A stretch of 64,000 nt of DNA. It comes from Silene latifolia (Eukaryota > Streptophyta > Magnoliopsida > Caryophyllales > Caryophyllaceae). Under the pieces are notes generated by a model. The model worked only from the letters and a program-made list of their open reading frames with translations, did no database searches and was not told the origin of the DNA. Shown here piece after piece: positions 10,883-22,147 of the stretch (within the stretch, counting starts at the first letter, position 1; each line of letters begins with the position of its first letter). The position numbers and the translations under genes are program-made. The stretch lies in contig NC_133530.1 in the NCBI RefSeq assembly GCF_048544455.1, positions 19,459,748 through 19,523,747 of the forward strand, read 5' to 3'.

Positions 10883-13470
10883 TCAAGCAGCACATGGTAG
10901 TGAGGAGTGAAACAGATCTGCGCTGTAAACTTGCTCTCCTAAGCCTGTTCGTTGCCATCGCCATCGATATCGGTAGCCGCATCTTCCCGGTAGGCAACCC
11001 AAAGTGACTTTTCTAGCGGCCTCGCTTTGGCCTCGGCATCCTCGTTTTGCCCTCATCCTTTCAGCTTCTTCCTTAGCCATCCTAGCCTTCTCAGCAAGAG
11101 CTGCTTTCTCCGCGGCCGCCTCCCTCTCCATCTTCGCCTTCGCCGCCTCCTGGGCCTTCTCCACCGCGGCTTTCTCCTTAGCCTCGAGCTTGTCATCAAG
11201 CAGCACGTCGAACCTGCCCCACGGGAAGGAACCATCAAGAGGGAAAAGCTCCCCAATAACTTCCCTAGCAGCGTCTTCGGCCAAGTCCCGGAACTCGGCG
11301 CACAGTTTGGGGAGCATGACGGTTTGGAGCATATTGATGTCCACCTCCTTTTGCTTGATGATGGCCTCTTTGCCCCGAATCACCTCGCTTTGGGCCTTAA
11401 TGCAGACCCCTGTATTCATCCCTCTGCTGGAGACAGAGGTCAGCACGCCTCTGAGCAAGGCTACTTTTCTCCAGCAGCTTCGCAGCCTCGGCCGCCGCAG
11501 ACTCTGCCTTAGCCCTCTCAGCAAGGACCTCCTTTTCAGCGTCCTCCCTAAGTTTCTCTCTCCGGGAGCGCCTTCTCGGCTTCTCCCCTAAGCCTCTCGC
11601 TCATTGAGGAGCTCAAGCTTCGCCGACGCACCCACGCTTAGTGGCGTTACGCTCATGAACGAGCCCGAGCCACGGCCTTCTCTTGCTCCATGAGACGAGC
11701 ACCGGTAGCCACGTTCCACCTCGCCGGCTCCTAATCGCCTTCGTGCCCTCCTCTATAAGCTCTCGGAGACGGAAGCCTTCTCGGGATGAAGGGACGGTGG
11801 TCACAATTTGACCACTAGCCCGCTACCGGGAGACGAAAGCCTTACGGGATAGGGGTTTGGCGGTGCCTTGATCACCAACCAGCGCGAGAGGACCCCACCG
11901 CCACCGCCGACGTGAGCAACGTGCCATTGCATGTGCGGGTCGTAAATTCAATTAAAACATCGTATCAACATTGACTTACCGAAACACCTAATGGCACGGC
12001 TAAATTTAAGCCACAAGCTAGATAGGTACCGTGTTTGGCCTTCTTGGCCGGAGGAGGCACTTCCTTGCCAGCGGTAGAAACTGTCCCTCTCCTCTTACGG
12101 ATAAGGGGAGATCCCTCCGCGTCAGAATCCCCCTCATCGGGAATGTCAACAATCTCCACCTTCTTAGGGAGGGATGGGAGCGGAACCATTGTCGACGCCG
12201 TTTTCCGCGTCCGACGCACTACGCCGCTAACAACCCTCGCCTGCGCCTCCTCCTTGCTCAAGGCCCTCTCACCATTGTTCCATAAGGTCATTCGGCGACG
12301 TCCTGCGATCATGGGCTAGAGCCTTGGGATGCAAGTTAGCAACGGTTTTATCTTTGTGCAGCCCCATTCTCCGAAGAAGGCCCTCCGATAGGTCCGGTCC
12401 AAAGTGGTCTGCAAAAGAAACGAAGCAAGAATCAAGTAGAGGAAATAAATCGAGGTCCGAGAAAACAGGAACATTGAGAGCGGTGATGGGCCTCACACCG
12501 ACCCCACTCACCCTGCGCTAGGGCCGGTATGAGGCCAACATAGCAAAGCGGCTCATCCTGAAGAATGATCTGCGTCGGGGGGATCCATCTTTTCGGCATC
12601 CCACTCTTGTCCACCTCGAAGAGCCTCATCGCCCGACCCTCTCGTCCTCCTTCGGATGGACCTGGCGGCATCCATTTTCAGATGTTTCCGGGTGACCCAT
12701 CTGTCATGCTCCGCCCTAGTCTCACACCGCAAATTAACCTGGTGCTGGAAGGAGCGGGGCAGCGGATAGTCGTCCGGCACCTTAACGTACACCCACCGAC
12801 CCTGCCAGTCCTTGCAAGAAGAGAGTTTGTCGACAGAGACATAACCCTGCTCCGTTTGCGCACTATACCATCCGACGCGGCCAGAGATCGATGGTTTAAG
12901 ATGATGAAGTCGGCGGAATAAATTCACCGTCGGAGCCTCTCCCTTAAAGAGACAAAGCCAGACGAAACCGATTATGGTTCTCATGGCCAACGGGTGCAGT
13001 TGGGCAACGGCAACGTTCATAGCCCTAATTATGGCCATAACATACCCGTTCAACGGAAACCGGAGCCCGTACTCCAAATGCCGCATGTACACGCCGATGT
13101 GGCCCGGTGGAGGGCAACAGACGGACTGACCCTCCCCAGGGATAACAATTTCATATCCCCTACCAAAGAAAAAATGGCCCTCGAAAAGTTTCTCGCCGGA
13201 ACAACTGGCAAACTTATGGGACCAAGCACGGTCAAGACCGATCTTACAGACATAGCCGTGATCCATGACGTACTGTCTCCCCTCACTAGGACGAGATATT
13301 TCCTCCTCCTCACCGAAATCATCACCAAAATCACCACAAGAATCTTCATCCTCCCATTCCTCCAGAATTTGAGGATCAACTTCAGGAGAAGGAGACCTAT
13401 GACCCTCCGACACAGGCCCACTAGGTCCAAAGATCGTTGAGAAGACATGTTCACAGCAAATTACTAGCAA
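10883..13470 (-). pseudogene. Antisense gene of the Gypsy element (putative gypsy-type transposon domain)
   Basis: Coding on the strand opposite to gag. The N-terminal part (13470-12553) has YGLRFPLNGYVMAIIRAMNV, QLHPLAMRTIIGFVWLC and GEAPTVNLFRRL, which are hallmarks of the domain called putative gypsy-type transposon (Pfam Transposase_28). A basic middle section (12312-11965, PPPAKKAKHG) follows. A highly charged Glu/Ala/Lys coiled-coil part (EAAAEKAALAEKARMAKEEA) is encoded near 11100. Such antisense frames between pol and the 3' LTR are known from Tat-lineage elements (Retand, Ogre relatives). The function is unknown. It is broken in a few places or divided by introns. A minus-strand TATA box lies upstream. 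Confidence 0.72.
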
Positions 13471-13638
13471 GATAAAAGAAAAATTCGTTTGTTTACCTTA
13501 AAAGGAAAAAGTGCTCGCCGGATCAAATACTCCAAAGATCAAGAAGATGAAGGAAGCCCTTGAGAGTATAGAAAGATGAAGATTTTAGGAAAATTTGAGA
13601 AAATGAAATTAGTGACCAAAATCACGGAAAAACTGCCC

Positions 13639-13647
13639 TATTTATAG
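13639..13647 (-). promoter_or_regulatory. TATA box of the antisense gene
   Basis: The minus strand reads CCTATAAATAGGGC, a strong plant TATA box, about 170 bases upstream of the antisense reading frame. It suggests that the antisense gene has its own promoter instead of relying on LTR transcription. Confidence 0.5.
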
Positions 13648-14147
13648 GAAAAAAGCCCATAAAGAAGGACCAATCAGAGCACAGCCCATGGAGCGACAAC
13701 CCAATCAAAGAGCGGACACGTGTCGAGCATGCAACCACGGAATGTCAATCGTCGCAACAGTTAAACGTCAATCAATGCAACCGTGACCAAGCGTCTTCAA
13801 CACGCCCATTCACATCTCTTCGACTATTCATCTTCCTCAAACAAATTCCTAGGTATCGGTCACCGCCGCCACCCGATCAACCAAGCCGGGGAAGCACGGC
13901 CGGGGCAATCAAAATCAACCTAAGACTCTCGGCATTGGTCTCGGCGGCGTCATGTTCTTTTCACATCGGATGCCCTTTACGCATCCATGTGGAGGGGGAT
14001 ATGGTATATGGTACGGCCTAACAAGAGCCGCGCCGATGCGAGAAGAAGAAGCCGTCTGAAAAATTTTACGAAAATACTTATGCGACGAATATATGCTCAA
14101 CGTACATCGGAGCCCATACCACGGCATAGACTACGCTGGGGGCAAAT

Positions 14148-14757
14148 TGATGGGGCATATTTCGCACCGCCGACCAAGTCAACACATTGAGCAAGGTCAA
14201 AGATATCCACAAGACAAGTCGACGACTTATACGGCTGGCCGATGCGGCCCATCGGCTGTTAGCTCGGGTCTCGGCGTGACAACCCGCCAGTAAGGGACAC
14301 ATACCGCGTACTCATATCCAAGGCCCCTCGGCGGTGAGTCAACATGGCCCGCCGGCCTGCCATAGGTCCCTCGGCCGAGGGGGTAGATCGATCTTTCCAC
14401 TGCTAGCCACTTGGCCACTTGGCCACTACGTGACAAAAGGTGAAAGCCTATAAATACTCCTCAACCTTCATTGAGGAAAGGATCCCACAACTAAAACCTA
14501 AATACACTATTCATCTGGTAATATCTCCCTTATCTCTCTACAATACGTATCTAGCCAAGTAATGTCTGACTTAACCCTTTAAGTTTCGACTTGAGCGTCG
14601 GAGTGAGTACGCTGGCACACAGCCAAGCCCTCAGTTCGTTCATTGTTGCAGGAGAGGCCGAGAGAGACGATAGAAGCAAGAAGGGTTCAACTCAAGACAT
14701 TATTCTACAAGCCACGGGTGGTAACTAATAACTGCTCTGGAAATTACACCCGGAACA
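14148..14757 (+). repeat. 3' LTR of the Gypsy element
   Basis: Direct repeat of 8119-8730, preceded by a purine-rich tract (GCTGGGGGCAAAT) and followed by the target duplication ATATC. Confidence 0.9.
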
Positions 14758-15293
14758 ATATCTAAAAAATCTTATTAAAATGTTACCCTCAAAAGGCCAC
14801 GCAGAGAATGCCACGTAGGATAAGGAAAAGCCACGTATGCATTTACAATGTCACATCTTAATCCGCGTGTAATTTGAATCTATAAAATTTTATTAAAAGG
14901 CTACTTGAAACACCTATTAAATGTCACGTAGATATCGACTAAAAGCCACCTAGAATTATAAATGTCACGTAGACATCGACTAAAAGCCACCTAGCAATAA
15001 ATTATTTTTTAATCCACTTTTTTTTTTTTTCTTTTTTTAAAGAAAAAACCAAAATCGGATTAATAATCCCCGTTCTTTTACTCACTCACATATGAATCAA
15101 CTACATATACAAATTTCAAAATATCATCTTCCCCAATTTGTTTGCCAAAATGTCTTTGGATTGCCGATGTCCGCGTTAAAATATATTTCTATCTATAAAA
15201 TACCATTACAAGACTAACTTGAGTAGGATTTAATTGTCATGTGACAACTCTAAAAAATCTCCTAATATGATATAATATTTCATGTCTAATTAA

Positions 15294-15297
15294 GTTC

Positions 15298-15384
<87 letters not shown>

Positions 15385-15392
15385 TAACACAT
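15294..15392. repeat. (AAT)n microsatellite with AATGAT variants
   Basis: About 25 uninterrupted or nearly uninterrupted trinucleotide units, starting with ATGATA variants and continuing as pure TAA repeats. Confidence 0.95.
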
Positions 15393-15819
15393 TCAAGATG
15401 TTTTATTATCCATTTACTCCACTTTTGTTTTTCCTCTTCTCCCATTCATTGTAAGTTCGTAACCTAATTTCAACCTTTCATCTTACTCTTCAATTCTTAA
15501 TCTTAATGAATATTATAGCATTTTTTTTTATAAATATATATACTTCATCTCTTTAAGTGAAATTACATATCTTTTGTGTATATCATGATATTGATTTTTT
15601 TTTTTTATGGTTTTATTTTGTTGTGTTTTATAGGATTCAATGTCATGATCTTCATTGATGTGAATGCTTTATTGTTATGTTGTAAGTTACTACTTTCGCC
15701 TATTGTTTTATTTTTCCATTTTTTTATTTGTTTAACCCTTTAATTTTCATATATGTATAGTTTCTATTCTTACCAGCTTTGAGTTCAATATGACAAACAA
15801 AACCTTATATTTTACCTCA

Positions 15820-16350
15820 TTCATAATTTTTTTTTTAAAAATAAAAAATATAAGTTGCAAACACACACAAAAAAAAAAATTGATGCAAACTTTTTATCTC
15901 CCTCCCATAACTTTGGTTATCAATTTACCCTATTTATTTAACTTTATTATCTTCTTAATGATGATTTTTTTGCTTTCCCCTCAACATTATATAATAATAA
16001 TCATAACTTCCATGTTATTCAAAAAATTGGTATGTAAAGTACAATATTATAAAAAGGCAAGACTAAATATTTCACTAAGTCATCTCACTAAAAAATTCAT
16101 TTTTTATTATCATGTGTCACATGCTTATTAGTAAAAAAAAAATTAAAAAATATAAAGTCTCAAACATACAAAATAAATTAAAAAAAATGATTCAAACTTT
16201 GTATCTCCCTCTCATAACTTTAGTCATCAATTTACCCTATTTATTTAACTTTATTACTTTTATTTAATGATGATCTTTTTTCTTTCCCCTCCCCATTATA
16301 TAACAATCAAAATTTCCATTTAATTCCAAAAATTGGTATGTAAAGTTTAC
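15820..16350. repeat. About 310-bp imperfect direct duplication
   Basis: The block containing CTCATAACTTTAGTCATCAA, TTTACCCTATTTATTTAACT and AAAAATTGGTATGTAAAGT occurs at about 15890-16040 and again at about 16200-16350 with scattered differences. A third, shorter relative is at 8060-8110. It is probably part of a dispersed repeat. Confidence 0.65.
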
Positions 16351-17016
16351 ATAGATAACTAGAATATTTTTTTACTTTTTTTCTTTATTGTATATTATTA
16401 AATTAACTAGAATCTTATTTTTTATTATTTTTGTGTTTTCAGAGGATGATACATACTCACATAATTTAAAAATATTACCTTAAGCAACTTTTTATTAGTT
16501 GAATATGCAACTCTTTTCACTATGAAGTTTCATGCGCCGACCCTAAAATTCCATCTATAATCTATACAATCTAATTAAATGGGTACTTAAAATGACAAAT
16601 TTAATTAAATGTAACATGGAAATTTTAATGTGATGTGGATTATCAATTTATAGTTATATGACATTGATTTCATTCACTCATTTATAAATAAATCTATACA
16701 ATTCAATTAAATGGCACCTAAAATGACAAATTTTAATGTGACAAAAGAATGTAAATGTAATAAACTTTTTAGTTTCTTCTTATCTTCATACCTATCATCT
16801 CTTGTGTTATGACAATATCTCTACTTGTCTACCTTAAACACCTTTGAGATTTTATTTTGTCGGCTTAAACATTCTAATTCATTCAATCAATAAAGAGAAC
16901 TTAAAATAACGCCTAAATTTTTGTTAGAAGATAAACATTTATAGTCCATAATCTTTAAGCTGATTAAAATAATAAATTATTAACGATCCCGTGATTTTCA
17001 CGGGCTCCAAAACTAA

Positions 17017-17873
17017 TTAATTAGTGATAAGTCAAGATAAACGATTACTCGTTTTCTCTTTAATTTTCAATTGATGTATTGTTGTTAATTAATCTTGATT
17101 AATAAGATGCAATTAATATATTTTAATAATAAGAGTATCGTTTGGTATAGAGTAAATTCTGGAAATTAATAAAGTGTTAAAAGTTGTACCAAATTTTGGA
17201 AATCTGAAAAGCTGCTATAGTGACAGTGGTGTACTCTAGTTTTTGCGTTTGAGGAATGGACGTGTCGAACACATGACTAGCTATACCTAACCTCGTTCGT
17301 GTAATTTACACGCAGTTACTATGGCTCGTTTGCGCATTTCACCTGGCACAACCATTGCAAGTTCGTCCCATTCACACGAACAGCTCCGGTCTCGCAGGTC
17401 CTCACATCATCTTTCGAGCGTTATTCGGTTATTGTGTCGGAATTCCAATTCCGTGTAAGTTAATTTTAAATCCAATAATTTGTTGGGATAGTAAATCCAA
17501 TAAATTGTAGCAATAAAAAAATTAATAACATGTATTAATCAAAAAACTAATAGAGTATATCAATCAAACCCATTTGTTTTAACTTGTTTTCTGTGTGTAA
17601 ATCGTCGATGGTTATGATTGAAATAGTTTTAGTTATTTGATAAACCTTTCGGATTTCAAAAAAATTGGAGATAATTATGTGATGGATGCGTAATTAGTAA
17701 AACTTGGGCGACAAAAAACACACCCCGATAAATAAGGGTAAAATTAGAAAGTCAATGCCAAATTCGGGTGATACTAAGAAAAACACGGGCGATAAAAAGC
17801 AGCTCTCAAAAATATATGCCCAATTTTTATATTTTATCCTATTATATGTAGGAAGTGCAAGTCTTATCAAGAA
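17017..17873. other. Intergenic, no gene seen
   Basis: Mostly AT-rich with a higher-GC patch at 17230-17460. No coding signal or bounded repeat was found. Confidence 0.5.
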
Positions 17874-17946
17874 GCGTCTGTAGCTCAGTGGATAGAGCGT
17901 CTGTTTCCTAAGCAGAAGGTCGTAGGTTCGACCCCTACCTGACGCG
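17874..17946 (+). tRNA. tRNA-Arg (anticodon CCU)
   Basis: A 73-base cloverleaf can be drawn by hand. The acceptor stem is GCGTCTG/CTGACGC with one mismatch. The D arm is GCTC..GAGC. The anticodon stem TCTGT/GCAGA encloses loop TTCCTAA, giving anticodon CCT. The T arm is GTAGG-TTCGACC-CCTAC. The discriminator base is G. Box A (TAGCTCAGTGG) and box B (GGTTCGACCCC) are intact. No intron is present, and CCA is not encoded, as expected for a nuclear gene. It decodes AGG codons. Confidence 0.95.
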
Positions 17947-17951
17947 TTTTT
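17947..17951 (+). terminator. RNA polymerase III terminator
   Basis: Five T residues follow directly after the tRNA 3' end, a standard Pol III stop. Confidence 0.8.
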
Positions 17952-18698
17952 GCAATATTTTATTTTTTATTTTTCAGATTTCTTGTCTGTCATATTAGCA
18001 TCATATTGTGTAAGGAGGAGGAAGTAAACAACTGGTATGCAGGACATCGTGACTTTTGAACGCTACTTTCGTAATTGTACTTCTTTTAACTGTCGAATAC
18101 AGGTCGGGTATTCACTTAAGATTCTTACTATCAGCTTAAACAGTAGGTTTGTCCGGTTATGTGATCATTTGCTCGATTAATTTTTGCCTTGGCTTATCTC
18201 GTGGGAGTTGATCCAGCTTTTTTGTCAATAACGGTGTTCATTGTCGATGTCTTGTACTTTCGGAGGAGGACATTGTCTTTAGTCTGCAGACTGTCAAAGA
18301 TACTGGTGGTATTGCGCAAAAGGAATGGGCATATCAGGTACTTCATAAAACGCAAGCACATAAAACTACTCCATAGTCTGTATGATGTAAAAGAGAGTCA
18401 ATTTAAAGAGAACATAAGGTATTAACTGTAATATGCAAGCAAATTTGCTATGATGTAAACGATAAGCAATTCAAAGAGACAATCGGTTACTTAAGCAAGC
18501 GAATATGTTATGGGGTAGAAGAGAAACAATGTAATTGTTCAACAGTTCCAAACATATGGCAGAAAACTTCTCAGAACTCGGCATTGGAGTAATCTTCCAA
18601 AATTGTAGCCTTAGAAAACAAAGTTGGATTACTGTAATACCGTTTACATTACTAGCGTTAGCCAATCTAGGAAAAAAACTCCGGGAATATAAAAAAAA
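17952..18698. other. Intergenic and 3' flank of atpC
   Basis: Contains a loose direct repeat around AAAGAGAGTCAATTTAAAGAG and AAGCAATTCAAAGAGACAAT (18385-18480). The remainder is probably the 3' untranslated region of the minus-strand ATP synthase gamma gene. No gene was found. Confidence 0.5.
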
Positions 18699-19832
18699 CT
18701 AGTCATATGGTCTAAGAGCTTCAGCACCAGCAACAATCTCCAAGATTTCAGTTGTAATTTTAGTCTGTCGAGCACGATTATAAGCCATAGATAGATCCTT
18801 CTTTAATTCTGCAGCATTATCAGTCGCATTGCTCATTGCATTCATCCTCGCTGCAAGCTCACTCGCTAATGACTCCTGCAAGGCTCTCAATATCTGACTG
18901 TTGAGATAAAGAGGCATCATTGCATCAAGGATCTGAACCGGATCCTGCTCAAACTCCAACAACGGCTGCAACACCTCCTTCTTTTTCCCCACCTTTAGTC
19001 TCTCCATTGCCAACTTCCCTTCCTTAGTAGTCAACCTAAAAAACTCGTCCTCCAACGCATCAACACTATTTCCATACGCATCAACAACCTTCCCCTTCGG
19101 TGAAATAGGTAGTAAAGTATGAATAACAGGATCAGACTTCACTAAAGAAACAAACTTTGTATACAAGAGTTCTACTTTATCAACCTCTTCACTCACAAAC
19201 AAAGAAAAAACCTCGTCAGCAATCGCCTGCGCCTGTTTAACAGTCGGAAACCCTTCCCCCTCGACAAACCGGTCCACTGGCACATCATCCAACCGCCTAG
19301 AAAAATAAGAATTACCCTTTTTCCCAACACTTATAACAGTAAAACCCAAACCAAGTTTCCTCAATTCCTCAATCCTAGCCTCGGCTTTTCTAATAACCGC
19401 GTTATTAAACCCGCCACAAAGCCCACGTTCCCCGGTTATAACCACAAGGGCAACTTTCCTAACAGTTCTAACACTAGCTAAAGGAATATCAACATCCTCT
19501 AATTGAAGGGTTTCATTAATATGATACAACATTTCAACTAATGCTTCTGCAAAAGGTCTGCCAGTAATAACAGCTTCCTGAGCTCTTCGAACTTTTGCTG
19601 CAGAAACAAGTTTCATTGCTTCTGCAATTTTTTGGGTGTTTTTAACTGTACTGATTCTTTCTCTGAGTTTTTTAATGCTACAACAATGGATTTGAAATCT
19701 GGAACTGGGTTTTGTTGAAGATTGAATTTGATGAAATGGGTTGGGTTTTGATTTTGAATATATTGTTTGATTTGGATTAATTGATGTGGGAATTTGTGCC
19801 CTAATTGAATAATTAAAAGATGAAGAAAACAT
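18699..19832 (-). CDS. atpC: ATP synthase gamma subunit, chloroplast (CF1-gamma)
   Basis: Single-exon gene for the rotor shaft of the plastid F1Fo ATP synthase. I start it at the ATG at 19832 (377 residues, MFSSSFNYSIRAQIPTS), which begins a Ser/Pro-rich transit peptide; an in-frame ATG at 19901 would add 23 residues. The mature part starts near the CCSIKKLRERISTVKNTQK region. Family hallmarks are KIAEAMKLVSAAKVRRAQEA, GERGLCGGFNN, FVSLVKSDPVIHTLLP and the C-terminal NSQILRALQESLASELAARM with ELKKDLSMAYNRARQ. The plant-specific regulatory insert is present with its acidic EDE cluster, but the two redox cysteines (spinach Cys199 and Cys205) are Val and Ser (codons at 19083-19085 and 19065-19067). 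It is probably an AtpC2-like second isoform. It should sit on the stromal side of the thylakoid or in non-green plastids. Confidence 0.93.
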   Translation of the reverse strand: MFSSSFNYSIRAQIPTSINPNQTIYSKSKPNPFHQIQSSTKPSSRFQIHCCSIKKLRERISTVKNTQKIAEAMKLVSAAKVRRAQEAVITGRPFAEALVEMLYHINETLQLEDVDIPLASVRTVRKVALVVITGERGLCGGFNNAVIRKAEARIEELRKLGLGFTVISVGKKGNSYFSRRLDDVPVDRFVEGEGFPTVKQAQAIADEVFSLFVSEEVDKVELLYTKFVSLVKSDPVIHTLLPISPKGKVVDAYGNSVDALEDEFFRLTTKEGKLAMERLKVGKKKEVLQPLLEFEQDPVQILDAMMPLYLNSQILRALQESLASELAARMNAMSNATDNAAELKKDLSMAYNRARQTKITTEILEIVAGAEALRPYD

Positions 19833-19990
19833 GATATTTGTTGTTGTAATTGTGGATTTTTTGATATAATTTTCAGCTACTAAAATGATTAGATTGTTCA
19901 ATCAATTAAATAACAAAATTAATTGCGAGAAAATTGAAGTATTTGGAGAGAATTTTGGTAGCTTACAACTTACAAGGTGGTGAGCAAACA

Positions 19991-20805
19991 GCGTAAGAGT
20001 TGTACTCTCCTTTGACTATTAGTAGAATCGTAGTAGCTCATCGCTCATGGCAGCATTGCACAAAGTTCACACTTCATTTGTGTCCTACTCTCTTGGCACC
20101 GCTGAATTGTTTACGTTTTATTTGTTGTCTTGGTTATTTGTTTACTCTGTGTTTTTGTGAAGTTGTTTTGCTTTTTATATTTCAAAAAGATACTTCCTCA
20201 GTCCTTTGTCGAGGACTTTGTTCTAAAAGCAAACGTAAACAATTCTTCTGAAGGGAAGAAGTATATTAGAAAAATGGATAAACGAATCCATATTTATATA
20301 CTTGTACTGTTGTACGCACTTTTTTCAAATGAGCTAGTACTTGCGAGAGACCGTCTCAAAACTAAATTGAAAATTAGTGTCTAATGTAAATTTCATTATT
20401 AGGAGTAATGCTTGGAAGCTGAAGTTCATCAAAGAATGGGTTTACTAGCATGGTAGCTTGACTAGCTCCGATGCCAATATAGTTCCTCAAAGGCTCCCGC
20501 CTAAGACAGGGAAAGAAGGTTCGAATATTCGTATCAGTGACCCTGTGTTAGCAAACACATAAATTCTTGGAAGACCAATAATGACAATTGCAGCGTTTGG
20601 TCACTGTTCCATCAATCAAAGAAATTTAATAAAAAGTGTAGCCAAATAGTCATTTTGTTTTATTCCATCATGTTACAATGCCATAGAACAACGGTAATCG
20701 GCTCTATTTTGGAAATCGAGAAATCAGTTTGCTATGTATGACCTCTAGTTCTAAAATTTAGAAGTCACATGTTACAGTTTCACCACAGACAGTTGCTCAT
20801 AAATC
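19991..20805. other. Intergenic between atpC and the C2 gene
   Basis: Holds the atpC upstream region. Near 20440-20560 is a tRNA-like patch (CATGGTAGCTTGACTAG; GGTTCGAATATTC) that could be a decayed SINE but does not fold well. No gene was found. Confidence 0.4.
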
Positions 20806-22032
20806 TCAGAAGAAAGCTCTGCTACCGTAGAAGACGCGGGATCCAGTACTCTTTGGAGTCTCCGTTGTCTGATCGGAGCTTGAATTCTCCGATTTGGATG
20901 ATTCTGGAGTAAGATCCATTGGAAGCTTCATTTTGGCTAAAGACTCCGTAAACTGCTGCATGCTCTTCATGTACATATCCACAATGTCTTGCTGCACCAT
21001 CGTCGCCTCAGGCTCGATATTGACAGTCAAAAGTGGCTTCACCAATGTCTCTTTCGATGGTGCATGGCCATTGGAGGACTCACCCTCTCCTTCAACCGAG
21101 TCTTTTACCTCACTTTTCGAAGTAACTTGAGTTTCAGAAGTTTGAGAGCTAGCGGGAAGGCTAACAGATTGTGAGCCATAGCTTGACTCACTCCTAGGAG
21201 GAGACTCAACATGTGAAAGGGGATTGGACTCTTCACTATTAGCGGAGAAGCTCTCGACAACTCGAACACCGAGTTCATGACTCTCTTTCTCTGAAGAAAC
21301 CAAATTCTCGGTGGTTTGAGAATCCCGGTCACACTCCATCCCGACATACTCCGATACCATCATTTCATTTTCAGTCAACATCTTAGGGTCCGGAAACTCG
21401 ATCTGATCAAAGTCACTTGCTTCCACTATATTATCAGAACAAGACGGGAGCTTCGGGATCGTCATCACTTCTGGTACAGACCCAGAGTAAGCAAGAGATA
21501 ATTGGACAAACCCAGCTGGAGAATGGAAGAGATCCGTTGATGAGAGAGAGAATTCCCTTTCTACCTTCCCATTCTTCAAGAGGATTTCCGACAATGGCAC
21601 AAGAGCAAACCCGAGAAGCTGGTCTTCGAGGTAGTTTTTAACACGGCTAAGCATCCAAATTTCACATTTTACGGAAGTCTCAATGGTCCTAACATTGATT
21701 CGAACTTTGTCGTTGAAGACCGGATTTTTCCCACCCCCATTGACAGTATGAGTAGACACAGTATTATCGGGATCGCTGGTCAGGCAAAGCTTGGCATAAA
21801 CATCTTGCTTGTGGTAAATACATATGTTCTGAATGTCTCGGGCATGATGCACGTAAACTTCAAGGACACCAATAAAGTCTTCTGGTTTATGACCATTAGT
21901 CCCTGGCTTGTCAGTTCGGTTAGATATCTGATCAGAGCCCCGGCCAAAAACATCAGATCTCTGTTTCTCTGGCTCGGCACCACTAACACTGAGGTTTTTG
22001 AATGGTGAAACAACAGATTGTGGGGAGTCCAT
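20806..22032 (-). CDS. C2-domain (CaLB-type) protein
   Basis: Intronless coding region of 408 residues. The C2 domain spans about residues 54-182 (GVLEVYVHHARDIQNI, KQDVYAKLCLTSDPDNT, NPVFNDKVRINV, LLGFALVPLSEILLKNG). C2 domains bind phospholipid, often with Ca2+, and bring proteins to membranes. The remaining 220 residues are acidic, Ser/Glu/Pro-rich and probably disordered, up to a conserved-looking helix near the C-terminus (VQQDIVDMYMKSMQQFTESL) and the end VFYGSRAFF. The start MDSPQSVVSPFK and the overall length fit a plant family of about 400-residue C2 proteins without assigned function. The leader contains a long intron (22054-23688), common in constitutively expressed plant genes. 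Confidence 0.88.
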   Translation of the reverse strand: MDSPQSVVSPFKNLSVSGAEPEKQRSDVFGRGSDQISNRTDKPGTNGHKPEDFIGVLEVYVHHARDIQNICIYHKQDVYAKLCLTSDPDNTVSTHTVNGGGKNPVFNDKVRINVRTIETSVKCEIWMLSRVKNYLEDQLLGFALVPLSEILLKNGKVEREFSLSSTDLFHSPAGFVQLSLAYSGSVPEVMTIPKLPSCSDNIVEASDFDQIEFPDPKMLTENEMMVSEYVGMECDRDSQTTENLVSSEKESHELGVRVVESFSANSEESNPLSHVESPPRSESSYGSQSVSLPASSQTSETQVTSKSEVKDSVEGEGESSNGHAPSKETLVKPLLTVNIEPEATMVQQDIVDMYMKSMQQFTESLAKMKLPMDLTPESSKSENSSSDQTTETPKSTGSRVFYGSRAFF

Positions 22033-22147
22033 TCTACTGGAAATGTTTCACACCTGGAATCGTTGGAAAATCAAATATCCGTGAAGTTGAATGAGAAATC
22101 ATAAACAAAAGACACATTAAATGTGAGCCAAGGACACATTATCCAAG

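Larger units (their letters stand above)
8119..14757 (+). mobile_element. Gypsy LTR retrotransposon, Tat/Retand-like, non-autonomous
   Basis: Two about 611-bp direct repeats (8119-8730 and 14148-14757) start TGATGGGG and end GGAACA. They are flanked by a perfect 5-bp target duplication, ATATC (8114-8118 and 14758-14762). The element carries a primer-binding region after the first LTR, a gag/protease-like region, a 168-bp tandem array, a long antisense coding region with the putative gypsy-type transposon domain, and a purine-rich tract before the second LTR. Reverse transcriptase, RNase H and integrase are absent, so it must have moved with enzymes from a relative. The LTRs remain very similar, so the insertion is fairly young, although the coding parts are broken in several places. 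Confidence 0.88.
14758..17016 (+). mobile_element. Helitron-like debris, AT-rich
   Basis: The segment contains several pieces of the form TCTATA...TTATTAAAAGG followed by GCCACGTAG-type words (14761, 14878, 16555, 16690), as seen at 5' ends of plant Helitrons. It finishes with a hairpin CCCGTGATTTTCACGGG (16988-17004) and then CTAA followed by T (17013-17017), as at Helitron 3' ends. No Rep/helicase coding is present. The 5' boundary is unclear: it may lie at 8108, left of the LTR element, which would make the Gypsy insertion nested in it. Confidence 0.4.

Noticed and set aside
14227-14436. 69-codon frame similar to the one at 8168-8407
   Set aside because: Both are the same stretch of the two Gypsy LTRs; non-coding.
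18189-18425. 78-codon plus-strand frame downstream of the tRNA
   Set aside because: No motif, and it lies in the probable 3' flank of atpC.
20440-20570. tRNA gene or SINE
   Set aside because: There is a box B-like GGTTCGAATATTC and a vague box A, but no cloverleaf, tail or target duplication.
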